From Nostoc paludosum FACHB-159 (GTDB lineage: Bacteria; Cyanobacteriota; Cyanobacteriia; Cyanobacteriales; Nostocaceae), in NCBI RefSeq assembly GCF_014698835.1, contig NZ_JACJTU010000016.1:1-64000 (forward strand): a stretch of 64,000 nt of DNA. The letters run 5' to 3'. Below the pieces are notes generated by a model, which searched no databases, was not told the DNA's origin, and saw only the letters and a program-made list of their open reading frames with translations. Position 1 is the stretch's first letter; each line of letters begins with the position of its first letter. The translations under genes and the position numbers were made by a program. Below, one piece after another: positions 9,747 to 17,981 of this stretch.

Positions 9747-10727
9747 CTTTTAATCCCTAATAGGGAGTAAATGAAATTTCAACTGCGGAGGCTCTTTTGG
9801 GGTAGGCTCCGCTTCAGGTTTCAATCCCTAATAGGGAGTAAATGAAATTTCAACCTTTAAGGATTTCACAGTACCAGCAGGGATATCTATGTTTCAATCC
9901 CTAATAGGGAGTAAATGAAATTTCAACGGACTACTTTTGCCGATCGCTTAAAAACCTTCGCTCGTTTCAATCCCTAATAGGGAGTAAATGAAATTTCAAC
10001 CGATCGCTGCAATTACTGAAGCCATCGCCCAATAAGTTTCAATCCCTAATAGGGAGTAAATGAAATTTCAACTCAATGGCGATATCTCAGAAGATGATTT
10101 ATCCGGTTTCAATCCCTAATAGGGAGTAAATGAAATTTCAACATGGCAACACTGACCCTGCCGATGGGGATGAACTTTTTGTTTCAATCCCTAATAGGGA
10201 GTAAATGAAATTTCAACTCGGACTGATATCCTTGTTCATGCTCCAGAGTAGATGCGTTTCAATCCCTAATAGGGAGTAAATGAAATTTCAACGTGGAGGA
10301 AAGTCATCATTAAAATTATTATCGCAGTTTCAATCCCTAATAGGGAGTAAATGAAATTTCAACCTCAGTAAAAGTGAGCCTGATGGAATTGAAAGAGGTT
10401 TCAATCCCTAATAGGGAGTAAATGAAATTTCAACCTAATTTTTTCCGTGAAAGACGTTTTTCGCAAGATTGGTTTCAATCCCTAATAGGGAGTAAATGAA
10501 ATTTCAACCCCGCGTAGCCTGCTACATCATCCCAAATAGTATTGTTTCAATCCCTAATAGGGAGTAAATGAAATTTCAACGTCTGAGCCGTTGATTCAAA
10601 TACTTGCTAATATGTTTCAATCCCTAATAGGGAGTAAATGAAATTTCAACATTGCCAGCAGGCACAGAATTCGGAATTGAGCTTGAATATGTTTCAATCC
10701 CTAATAGGGAGTAAATGAAATTTCAAC
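9747..10727 (-). CRISPR. type I-D CRISPR array, 14 repeats and 13 spacers
   Basis: The 37-bp repeat reads GTTTCAATCCCTAATAGG ... AAATTTCAAC on the plus strand. Repeats start at 9747, 9818, 9891, 9964, 10036, 10106, 10181, 10256, 10327, 10398, 10472, 10544, 10614 and 10691; spacers are 33-40 bp. On the minus strand the repeat ends GGGATTGAAAC, the usual 8-nt crRNA handle ATTGAAAC, so transcription is leftward, from a leader next to cas2. The first repeat by coordinate (9747-9783) has two changes in its outer five bases, as expected at the leader-distal end. All other repeats are identical. Confidence 0.98.
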
Positions 10728-10938
10728 AGCGGTAGCCTGAAATACAGTTTGTATTGGGTTTTCAAGGTTCGGTAGCGCGAACGAGATAATCATAGCATGT
10801 AGAATTGACATTGAATTTTAGGAAAATAGCTAGAACGTAGTCTGTGTAAGGTGCGCGGGTACTTTCTTAGCTATTTTCTCCAAAACTATTGCAGCAGGAG
10901 GGTTTCAAGGTTACTTCCCGCAATTTGGTTTTGAACAC
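10728..10938 (-). promoter_or_regulatory. CRISPR leader between array and cas2
   Basis: These 211 bp separate the leader-proximal repeat from the cas2 stop. On the minus strand TATGAT (10788-10793) is a possible -10 box. A perfect 11-bp inverted repeat (GAAAATAGCTA at 10822-10832, TAGCTATTTTC at 10868-10878) could be a terminator of the cas transcript or an integration-related structure. Two GGGTTT(T)CAAGGTT copies lie near 10757 and 10900. Confidence 0.6.
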
Positions 10939-11226
10939 CTACCCATCCGCGCATTCAGCAAAGAAAATAGAGTCATCACGAATTTTTTCCCCACCAATAC
11001 GTTCTACTTTACTTAGACAGCAGGCACATAAAAAGTAAAATAGGATACTATCTGTTTCAGGCTTGATTAACTTGTTCAAGCGCGATCGCAATTTTGCATA
11101 CTGAGTATCGGTCAGATGGCATTCAAATACACTGTACTGTACCCATTGTCCATAGGACTTGAGAACTTTATGAATTTTAGTGCGACGTTTATCTTCTGAA
11201 ATATCATAAGATACAACAACATTCAT
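10939..11226 (-). CDS. cas2: CRISPR-associated endonuclease Cas2
   Basis: The 95-residue ferredoxin-fold protein begins MNVVVSYDISEDKRRTKIHK, with the conserved Asp after the first strand, followed by LKSYGQWVQYSVFECHLT. This is the classic Cas2 core that dimerises and joins Cas1 for spacer capture. It is the last gene of the cas operon and nearest the array. The gap to cas1 (81 bp) holds a palindrome. Confidence 0.95.
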   Translation of the reverse strand: MNVVVSYDISEDKRRTKIHKVLKSYGQWVQYSVFECHLTDTQYAKLRSRLNKLIKPETDSILFYFLCACCLSKVERIGGEKIRDDSIFFAECADG

Positions 11227-11266
11227 TACTAGGTTTTTTCTCCACTTTCTACACTAATGAATATTC

Positions 11267-11292
11267 TAGAGACGCGATTAATCGCGTCTCTA
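11267..11292. repeat. perfect 26-bp palindrome between cas1 and cas2
   Basis: TAGAGACGCGATT is followed directly by its reverse complement AATCGCGTCTCTA. A degenerate copy lies on the other side of cas1 (12355-12378). In the operon RNA it would form a long hairpin between two reading frames. Confidence 0.85.
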
Positions 11293-11307
11293 CTAATTGC
11301 TAACTTT

Positions 11308-12312
11308 CTACTTCAAAACTAATGGTGGATATTTTTCGGTTTCACCCATTAAGTATTTCGCTAATAATCTAGCCTGTAATTCAAATGCTTCTTGATAAGT
11401 GCATTTGCGTCCGAAAACAGGATGTTTAAATTCGGATTGTTTCTTTTGTGCATATTGCTGCAAAAATCTTTTTCGTCCTTCTGGGGTTAGAGAAACTGCT
11501 TCACTCAAAGGTTCTGTGATAAAATCTGCTTTTGTTAACAATTGTTTATTTAATACAGACAATACTATTGCATCTACAACTAAGGGACGAAATTCTTCCA
11601 TTAAGTCTAATGCTAGTGATGGTCTACCGTAGCGATCGCAATGTAAATATCCTAGATATGGATCGAATCCAGCAATGTTGATTGCACCTTGAATATCATG
11701 GCGCAATAATGAATAGCCAAAGCTGAGTAAAGAATTAACCGGATCGGTTGGAGGACGACGAACGCGGTTATTAAAACTAAATTCTGTAGTCCTAATTAAT
11801 TGGTCGAAGCAACCAAAATAAGCAGCACTTCCGGCACCTTCTAAACCGCGCAGTGAATTAATATTTTTAGTAGTTTCGATGGGTGCGATCGCTTGCTCTA
11901 AACGTGTTACATTTACAGATAAATCTAAATCTAGATTTTCACGTTGACGACGGTTCAAGAGATTACGGTAGTTTTTTAACTTCCCGCGCACAAAACCTTG
12001 TACTACATGAATTGCTTGGGCTGATTCACCTGCTGCTTGCCATTGGGCTTTACGCACAAAAATATTTTTGGTCACTTCTGGTTCTATCCTTCCTAAATAA
12101 CGGCCATTTTCTGTGAGAAAAGTAACAGGTATATGTCGTTCTAATAGTTCAGAGATAGCGGCTGGTGAAACAGTTGCGCGTCCTAAAACTACAACACCAT
12201 CTATCTTGATTAATGGGACATCTAAAATTGTTTTTTTCTCAAATTTGATATGTAGCCTTTCATCAACTTTTCCAATGAAAGCATCTTCCTGAGTGACGTA
12301 TACTGTACCCAT
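11308..12312 (-). CDS. cas1: CRISPR-associated integrase Cas1
   Basis: The 334-residue protein is of normal length. Metal-binding residues are visible: Glu in RGLEGAGSAAYF, His in YLGYLHCDRYG and Glu in LDLMEEFRP. With Cas2 it inserts new spacers at the leader end. Start ATG 12312 gives MGTVYVTQEDAFIG. Palindromes of the TAGAGACG family flank the gene on both sides (11267-11292, 12355-12378), which could separate its mRNA level from its neighbours. Confidence 0.97.
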   Translation of the reverse strand: MGTVYVTQEDAFIGKVDERLHIKFEKKTILDVPLIKIDGVVVLGRATVSPAAISELLERHIPVTFLTENGRYLGRIEPEVTKNIFVRKAQWQAAGESAQAIHVVQGFVRGKLKNYRNLLNRRQRENLDLDLSVNVTRLEQAIAPIETTKNINSLRGLEGAGSAAYFGCFDQLIRTTEFSFNNRVRRPPTDPVNSLLSFGYSLLRHDIQGAINIAGFDPYLGYLHCDRYGRPSLALDLMEEFRPLVVDAIVLSVLNKQLLTKADFITEPLSEAVSLTPEGRKRFLQQYAQKKQSEFKHPVFGRKCTYQEAFELQARLLAKYLMGETEKYPPLVLK

Positions 12313-12354
12313 AATTTCATTTTCAATTAATTGTTGGTAAAAAAACTGGTATTT

Positions 12355-12378
12355 TAGACGTGATGAATCGCGTCTCTA
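12355..12378. repeat. degenerate TAGAGACG palindrome between cas4 and cas1
   Basis: TAGACGTGATGAATCGCGTCTCTA is an imperfect copy of the 11267-11292 palindrome. It lies between the cas4 stop and the cas1 start. Confidence 0.7.
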
Positions 12379-12390
12379 CAAGAATTCTGA

Positions 12391-12984
12391 TTAATTCCCT
12401 TCTTGATAGCGTTCTACTTTTTCTGTAGCTTGAGGTAAACACTGTGAATATAGACTGCATCCTTCACAGCGTTTTGATTTGATAGCTTTGGGCATTGCAC
12501 CTGTAAATAGTAGTGTTTGGACTGTTTTAATAGTGGCGATCGCATTTTGACGCAATTCTTTTGAAATCTCGACTATTTGCCGTTGGTGGGTTTGTGCGTA
12601 GTAGATATAGCCAGTATTGATAACTTTACCTGTCATTTCTTCTAAACACAAAGCTTGAGCGCAAACTTGCAATTCATCGTTATCCCATTCGCCTTTACGT
12701 CCTCGCTTGTATTCGATTGGATAAAATTCCCCATTTTCAGATTCAATTAAATCTGATTTACCTATTAGTTTGTATCTTTCAGATTTCAGCCAAATTGCTC
12801 GGATTTGCCAAGTATCTTCACGTTGACCTTCACCAACTGTATGGACTCGTTCGTGTAAACTTGTACCTTCAATAGTGTATTGATTATCAATAAATTCTCC
12901 CGCACAAAACATTCGCCAACAGCGATGCGAACAATAGCTGTATTGATTCAATGCAGCAATAGGAATGTAATCACTTTCATTCAT
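12391..12984 (-). CDS. cas4: CRISPR-associated exonuclease Cas4
   Basis: The 197-residue PD-(D/E)XK nuclease has the four-cysteine iron-sulfur set of Cas4: one cysteine in YSYCSHRCW near the start and three in KRCEGCSLYSQCLP near the end. The nuclease core has GKSDLIESENGEFYPIEYKR, giving the Asp, Glu and Lys active site. In type I systems it trims prespacers and helps choose the PAM. It precedes cas1-cas2 as a spacer-acquisition group. Confidence 0.95.
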   Translation of the reverse strand: MNESDYIPIAALNQYSYCSHRCWRMFCAGEFIDNQYTIEGTSLHERVHTVGEGQREDTWQIRAIWLKSERYKLIGKSDLIESENGEFYPIEYKRGRKGEWDNDELQVCAQALCLEEMTGKVINTGYIYYAQTHQRQIVEISKELRQNAIATIKTVQTLLFTGAMPKAIKSKRCEGCSLYSQCLPQATEKVERYQEGN

Positions 12985-13062
12985 ATCTTCAACTAACTAT
13001 TTCACAATTTCAAATCTCAAACTCTTACTCTTTGCGCCTCTGCGTCTCTGCGTGATATAAAT

Positions 13063-13881
13063 TTATGTTCGCCGTACCATTCCCATTCCCATCGTTGTTT
13101 TACGTCCCAACCCTGCATATAACGCAAAGTCAGCTAAAGCATTAATTTGCTTAATTGCCAGGGCTGGAACATCTCCCAAAATCCGATAGCTAATACTGCC
13201 AACGCAACCTATAAATTTACTTTCATAGTTGCTTATAACTTCGGTATTAATATTAAAAGCACTGGGAAAAATTGATTCAACGGCAATATTAGAGATTTCA
13301 ATTCCACTGTATTTATTCCAACGACTCAAAAGACTATTGAACACAGATTCCTTGATAGGGAGGACATTATCATATCCACCTTGGCGGAAGGATACAGGTG
13401 TAGCGAAGGTGAAATTGAGGGTGCGATCGCTTTCGGATGCTTGCTCGTACAATTGTGTATAACTGCAAGCATTAGCCCAAGGTTGCGTAGATTGCGGAGT
13501 ACCTTGAATACTGGTAATATGTAGGTTTGCAGAACCCAAATGCCAAGGGCGATCGGGGTTAAGATTTAGCCAAAGTCCGGTTAGTTTACTAAACAAAGTG
13601 TCATCGAGTAGAGAAACACGCCACCAGCAGGGAGTACCAGCCGGAATCGGTTTTTGATGACTAAATTGCAACGTGTGGTGATGTTGTTTGTGTTGTCGTT
13701 GTATTTGCAACGGTGAGAGAGTGAAGGCTTTATCTGCGTTAGAGGAGTGCAGATACTCTGCCAAGCTGGAATCAACAGAATTGATGAGGGTGAGAAATAG
13801 CGCGTGGTAGTGTCTCCCAGTCAGGAATTCCGGGTAAATGGGAGATTGGGGAATCAGGTTGAGGACGAGGCTGTGAGGCAT
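13063..13881 (-). CDS. cas6: Cas6-family crRNA-processing endoribonuclease
   Basis: The 272-residue RAMP protein ends with the glycine-rich loop AGLGRKTTMGMGMVRR that binds repeat RNA. His residues near the N-terminus (GRHYHALF) are candidate active-site residues. It cuts the array transcript at the base of the repeat hairpin, leaving the ATTGAAAC handle. The 29-bp gap to the cas3 stop fits one operon. A GCGCCTCTGCGTCTCTGCG dispersed repeat lies in the gap before cas4. Confidence 0.9.
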   Translation of the reverse strand: MPHSLVLNLIPQSPIYPEFLTGRHYHALFLTLINSVDSSLAEYLHSSNADKAFTLSPLQIQRQHKQHHHTLQFSHQKPIPAGTPCWWRVSLLDDTLFSKLTGLWLNLNPDRPWHLGSANLHITSIQGTPQSTQPWANACSYTQLYEQASESDRTLNFTFATPVSFRQGGYDNVLPIKESVFNSLLSRWNKYSGIEISNIAVESIFPSAFNINTEVISNYESKFIGCVGSISYRILGDVPALAIKQINALADFALYAGLGRKTTMGMGMVRRT

Positions 13882-13910
13882 ATTTTCTTTTCTTAGTCGA
13901 GTAGAGTTAG

Positions 13911-16190
13911 TTACCCTGCAATAAAAACTTCATCATCTGGAAGACGTAGCTGATTGTACTTCATTGCCATTGTTAAAATTCCCGATAAGCCTGCTAGAAA
14001 TTCATATTGTCTATCACCATCATCACAAGCAATAGTTATGGTGTAGGAAAAAATTCCTTGTTTATGTAATTGAAAAAGAGCAGCAGCATTAGTTCGAGGA
14101 CAAATAATTACTCCTGGTAATAGATGTTTTGACAATGCTTGTAATGCAGTTGTTGGTTGTATTGATTCTCCAATACTGCGGACAACTCGACAATTTTTGA
14201 AAGCCGTTAATTTATTTATCTCTGTATTAGCAAACTCCTGTCGGCTACCACAATAACGCATTCTAAAGCTCAGTTTATAGGTTTCGGTAGCACGACTTTT
14301 TATTTCGATAAAATCACCATTTTGAGCAAATTCATAATAACGTAATAGATGAAAAGGATCTAATTGAGTTTCTTCAGATTCATCTGTGACTAAATTATAA
14401 GGGTCACGAATGGGAAGGCTTTCAAACAAACTGTAACGAAAACTAAATAATGGGGCGTAGCTTATACTAAAAACCTCAGCAAATTCTTTGAGGTCAGACA
14501 ATAAATCATTATGTTCTTTAAAAATCTTCTCGTATGCGTCTAATTTTGTACGTCCGGCTTGTAAATCTTCCCACTCTTCAGGGGATGTTACCTTGATAAA
14601 GGTTTTGACAAAAGCTTGACCACCTTTAAGAAATTTCCAGCCTGTTTTTAATTTCTCTAAAGATTCTTTAGCAATGTTTTCCGCACCTCGTAAAACTTTC
14701 ATTCTGTGGCGATAATCTTCCCAACTACGTTTATTATCCAAAACTGATTTTAGAGTATTAAACAGTTTTGGAATTAATTCCGCATCTGGTAAATTGTCAA
14801 ATACTTCCTCTAGTTCTAACAAAGGACGTGCAATTTCTAGAGAGGCTTCTGAACGCCAATAAGCTGTTAAAAAAGGTTTATCTAAACATGGAAGATTATC
14901 CAGCATTTCTTTTAGTGCTGTACGTCCTCCAGTAGTATTAAGGTCAGTTAAGCCTTCTTTCCAAGCATCAGCAGGTAAGTAAGCAATAGCCTCTGAATCA
15001 ATATTAGTTACAGATTTACCTAAAACGCGCCCAACTCTACCAATTCTCTGCCAAAATGCGGCGCGATCGCGTGCTGAAAAAATCAACCAGTCTAAATTTT
15101 GTCGTCTTGGTTCGGGATGTCTTTCAAAGTTAAATCCTACATCTACAGTGCTAGTAGCTAAAATTATTTGGCGCTGCATAGCCCTTTGTCTATCTCGTTT
15201 AGGTGCAGGGCCAGTTATCCGTCCTATATAATCGCTAAGTCCTTGTTGCCGTAACAAATCTGATAAGCGATTAATATTATCTAAAGAATCAAGAATTATT
15301 GCACCATTTTCATGCGGCCTTTCTCGAAAACGATGAATAACTTCTGCGGCTAATTCTGCTAACCACTCATCCTTACTTTCTGGTTTTGGTCTTAATTCCA
15401 GATTAACCGCTGTCTGTGATGCTAAAAGATTAGTATTACCCACTTCTCCATCAATTCTCGCTATTCTTACGCCAGCCTGTTTTAAATTTTCTAAAGCTAA
15501 CTCACAAGCTGGTTCTGGTGTTGCTGTTAGCAATACAACCTTTCTTCCATGTTGAAAAAAACGAAAAACATGAGAATAGGCAAGATAAAACAGCATTCCT
15601 ACTAGCTGTTTTGCATCGTAGAGATGAAATTCATCAAAAATGACTGTAGAAAATTTTGTGTAAAAACCAGCAGCAATATTACCTCTATCAAGCTGGTTAT
15701 ATGCAAAAAAAGTTGCATAGTAGAAAGTATCAGGATTTGTTACCAATAGTATTGGTGTATTCGCTCCAACATCATCAAAAACAGTAGCAGGATTCCGCAA
15801 AATATTATATAACTTTTCTCCTGAACGCCTACCAACTTTATCCTGCGGCCAGCTTTTAACATCTTTAGCCGAAGCTGATTTAACTACATGAGGTAAGTTA
15901 GCATCGCGCACAAATTGTTTTGCGGCTTCTGTTTGCTGTTCAATTAAAGCATTAGTTGGGGCAATGTAAACAGCACTTTTATTAGGCTGATGTTTTAATA
16001 CTGTTAATCCTGCTTTAGTTTTACCTGTGCCAGTTGGTGCTAAATCGAGGATAATATCTGCATCCTTAGATTGTTCAAATACATCTAGTTGATGTTGAAG
16101 TGCATTCCTAATGAAAGATATTTTATCTGGCGATGCACAAGCTGAAATACTACGTGGTTCTAATCTGATAACAAATTTTTGATTACTCAT
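13911..16190 (-). CDS. cas3: Cas3 helicase of type I-D (no HD domain)
   Basis: A superfamily 2 helicase with motif I GTGKT (about 54-58), DEFH in motif II (about 186-189), TATPEP in motif III and QRIGRVGR in motif VI. It lacks an HD nuclease domain, as is usual in type I-D, where HD sits in Cas10d. I chose ATG 16190 (MSNQKFVIRLEP), giving 759 residues and an 8-bp overlap with csc1. A longer in-frame start at 16232 would overlap csc1 by 50 bp. It unwinds or translocates target DNA after Cascade binding. Confidence 0.93.
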   Translation of the reverse strand: MSNQKFVIRLEPRSISACASPDKISFIRNALQHQLDVFEQSKDADIILDLAPTGTGKTKAGLTVLKHQPNKSAVYIAPTNALIEQQTEAAKQFVRDANLPHVVKSASAKDVKSWPQDKVGRRSGEKLYNILRNPATVFDDVGANTPILLVTNPDTFYYATFFAYNQLDRGNIAAGFYTKFSTVIFDEFHLYDAKQLVGMLFYLAYSHVFRFFQHGRKVVLLTATPEPACELALENLKQAGVRIARIDGEVGNTNLLASQTAVNLELRPKPESKDEWLAELAAEVIHRFRERPHENGAIILDSLDNINRLSDLLRQQGLSDYIGRITGPAPKRDRQRAMQRQIILATSTVDVGFNFERHPEPRRQNLDWLIFSARDRAAFWQRIGRVGRVLGKSVTNIDSEAIAYLPADAWKEGLTDLNTTGGRTALKEMLDNLPCLDKPFLTAYWRSEASLEIARPLLELEEVFDNLPDAELIPKLFNTLKSVLDNKRSWEDYRHRMKVLRGAENIAKESLEKLKTGWKFLKGGQAFVKTFIKVTSPEEWEDLQAGRTKLDAYEKIFKEHNDLLSDLKEFAEVFSISYAPLFSFRYSLFESLPIRDPYNLVTDESEETQLDPFHLLRYYEFAQNGDFIEIKSRATETYKLSFRMRYCGSRQEFANTEINKLTAFKNCRVVRSIGESIQPTTALQALSKHLLPGVIICPRTNAAALFQLHKQGIFSYTITIACDDGDRQYEFLAGLSGILTMAMKYNQLRLPDDEVFIAG

Positions 16191-16941
16191 TGCTACTTTC
16201 TCTACCGCAAAAATGTAATCCTGCTGGTACAATCATTTCTCCAACCTGCCAAGCAGCACCTCGAAAACGCAGATTTTTAATGATGGGCGCAGGAGGAATA
16301 GAAATCAAATCGAAAGCTAAAGTCTCTATTTGCTGTGGTAAATCAGCAACATTGAGATAATTTTGAGTTTGATATTCACCTTCTGGTAGTAAAGTCACAG
16401 GAAATTCATTGACTACTTTCACTTTAACTTTACTCATGAATTTACCAACGCGAATATAAGCAGGTAATTGATGATTCCCAAATACCAAAGTTTGAAATTT
16501 ATTACCGCGTTCAATCATTCGCAGTCTTCCAGTTTGGGGAAAATTACTCGGTCTAAATGAATTTGGTTTTTTCCCTTGGCGTTGTAATGGTAAATCTTCT
16601 CGCGCTATCGCAACTCGGTTATTAGTCATTGCATACCAATAAGCATCAGAAAGAGCATTAAAACGTTCAAATCTGAATGTAACTCTGCCTATAGGTGAAG
16701 CTGGTAAGATATAAAAATCCCGTACTATTGGTTGTAAATCTTCTTTGTAGGTTGGTCGTCCTGTAGCCTGACCTTGGAGGCGATAGGGGGAATTTACCAA
16801 ACCTAAAGCATAGGTAAGAGCATAATTCCCAATTACCCCCTCAGTGTAATAGGTATCAGACAACTCCCTAGAGGCAAAAAAGACTGGTTCAAGACAGTAT
16901 AGTTCAACAAGTTTTGCCTGCTGAAAAGGAATTGTTGACAT
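16183..16941 (-). CDS. csc1: Csc1 (Cas5d) subunit of type I-D Cascade
   Basis: The 252-residue RAMP-type protein begins MSTIPFQQAKLVELYCLEPV and continues with SRELSDTYYTEGVIGNYAL, the typical Csc1 start. It caps the 5' handle of the crRNA in the type I-D effector. It is 3 bp from the csc2 stop and overlaps cas3 by 8 bp, so translation is probably coupled. Confidence 0.92.
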   Translation of the reverse strand: MSTIPFQQAKLVELYCLEPVFFASRELSDTYYTEGVIGNYALTYALGLVNSPYRLQGQATGRPTYKEDLQPIVRDFYILPASPIGRVTFRFERFNALSDAYWYAMTNNRVAIAREDLPLQRQGKKPNSFRPSNFPQTGRLRMIERGNKFQTLVFGNHQLPAYIRVGKFMSKVKVKVVNEFPVTLLPEGEYQTQNYLNVADLPQQIETLAFDLISIPPAPIIKNLRFRGAAWQVGEMIVPAGLHFCGRESSNE

Positions 16942-16944
16942 AAT

Positions 16945-17964
16945 CTAACTCTCAACTTCAACTGGTGTATTTTTGCCTTTACCTTTAGCCTTTTTCTTCT
17001 CAGCTGCTACCTGACGGAAAGGTTCATAAGATTGGCTTAAACGTTTGAGGAAATTATCACGTTCTGCTTCTGACCAGTGAGTTTCTACATCAGTTATTAA
17101 ATCTGTTAATTCTGATTCAGATAATTGCAAAGATACCCCTCTCTTGTTTTGCCAATTTGCAATTACTTGCTTGCAAGCTGTACTTAATTGATTAATGTTC
17201 AAAGGATGTTCTAAAGGCTTACCTAAAACATCATAGGTAGCTTGTACAAGTTCCAAAGAACTAGGAAGTTCGGTAATACTGCCAAACGCACCTAATATTT
17301 GATTTTCCATACGTCCCACACGACTGGAAACTGCACCATAACGACTGGTGAACAGAATATTACCGATGATGTAGCGCAGTTCATCAGCAGTGACATCTTT
17401 TAAGGTGACTACATCTAGAAAATGCACACCTGGTTTGATATATTCGCTAGTGTTTAAAGCTGTAGATGCGTTACCTTTTTCATCACGCATTGTGCCATTT
17501 TCGTAGATGGCGTTAATAGTGCGATCGCCTACGACATCACTAGCAGGTAAAATACTAAAAGCGTCCTCAGTCCAAATGCGGCTTTTCTGTGCGCCACCCC
17601 CACCAGCAGCGAAACCGTAAAGGAAACAATCTACGCACATTTCGCAAGGTGAATTAGTATTTAACGAACACAGAGAACCATCTTTAATGTTAGTATATAA
17701 AAGCTCATGCGCTCTTAAATGCTCTCGTCCATAGCGTCTTTCTGGTGCTACTTGTTTACGTTTAGTCATTACTAAACGTTGAATAATATTGTCATTGCTA
17801 ACACCAGCTTGCACAAACTCGCTACATAATGGTTCGCCTGAACCTTCTGTACGAAAGATGGTTTCAGAATGAGTTGTTCGTAAAACTACTAAAGTGATGA
17901 AACGTCCTTTTGGGAAGTTTTCATAAGTAGTTGCCAGAACTGACGAAAGCTTTTGAATTGACAT
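16945..17964 (-). CDS. csc2: Csc2 (Cas7d) backbone subunit of type I-D Cascade
   Basis: The 339-residue protein forms the crRNA-binding filament. Recognisable pieces are FPKGRFITLVVLRTTHSETI, the cysteine cluster SPCEMCVDCFLYGFA (probable zinc site) and SSRVGRMENQILGAFG. The C-terminus is a Lys-rich tail (KKKAKGKGK). The gap to cas10d is 17 bp. Confidence 0.94.
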   Translation of the reverse strand: MSIQKLSSVLATTYENFPKGRFITLVVLRTTHSETIFRTEGSGEPLCSEFVQAGVSNDNIIQRLVMTKRKQVAPERRYGREHLRAHELLYTNIKDGSLCSLNTNSPCEMCVDCFLYGFAAGGGGAQKSRIWTEDAFSILPASDVVGDRTINAIYENGTMRDEKGNASTALNTSEYIKPGVHFLDVVTLKDVTADELRYIIGNILFTSRYGAVSSRVGRMENQILGAFGSITELPSSLELVQATYDVLGKPLEHPLNINQLSTACKQVIANWQNKRGVSLQLSESELTDLITDVETHWSEAERDNFLKRLSQSYEPFRQVAAEKKKAKGKGKNTPVEVES

Positions 17965-17981
17965 GACAAACTCCTGATTGA

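Noticed and set aside
13911..16232. Longer cas3 start at 16232
   Set aside because: It would overlap csc1 by 50 bp and add MYQQDYIFAVEKVA, which is csc1 coding sequence read in another frame. ATG 16190 fits the operon better.
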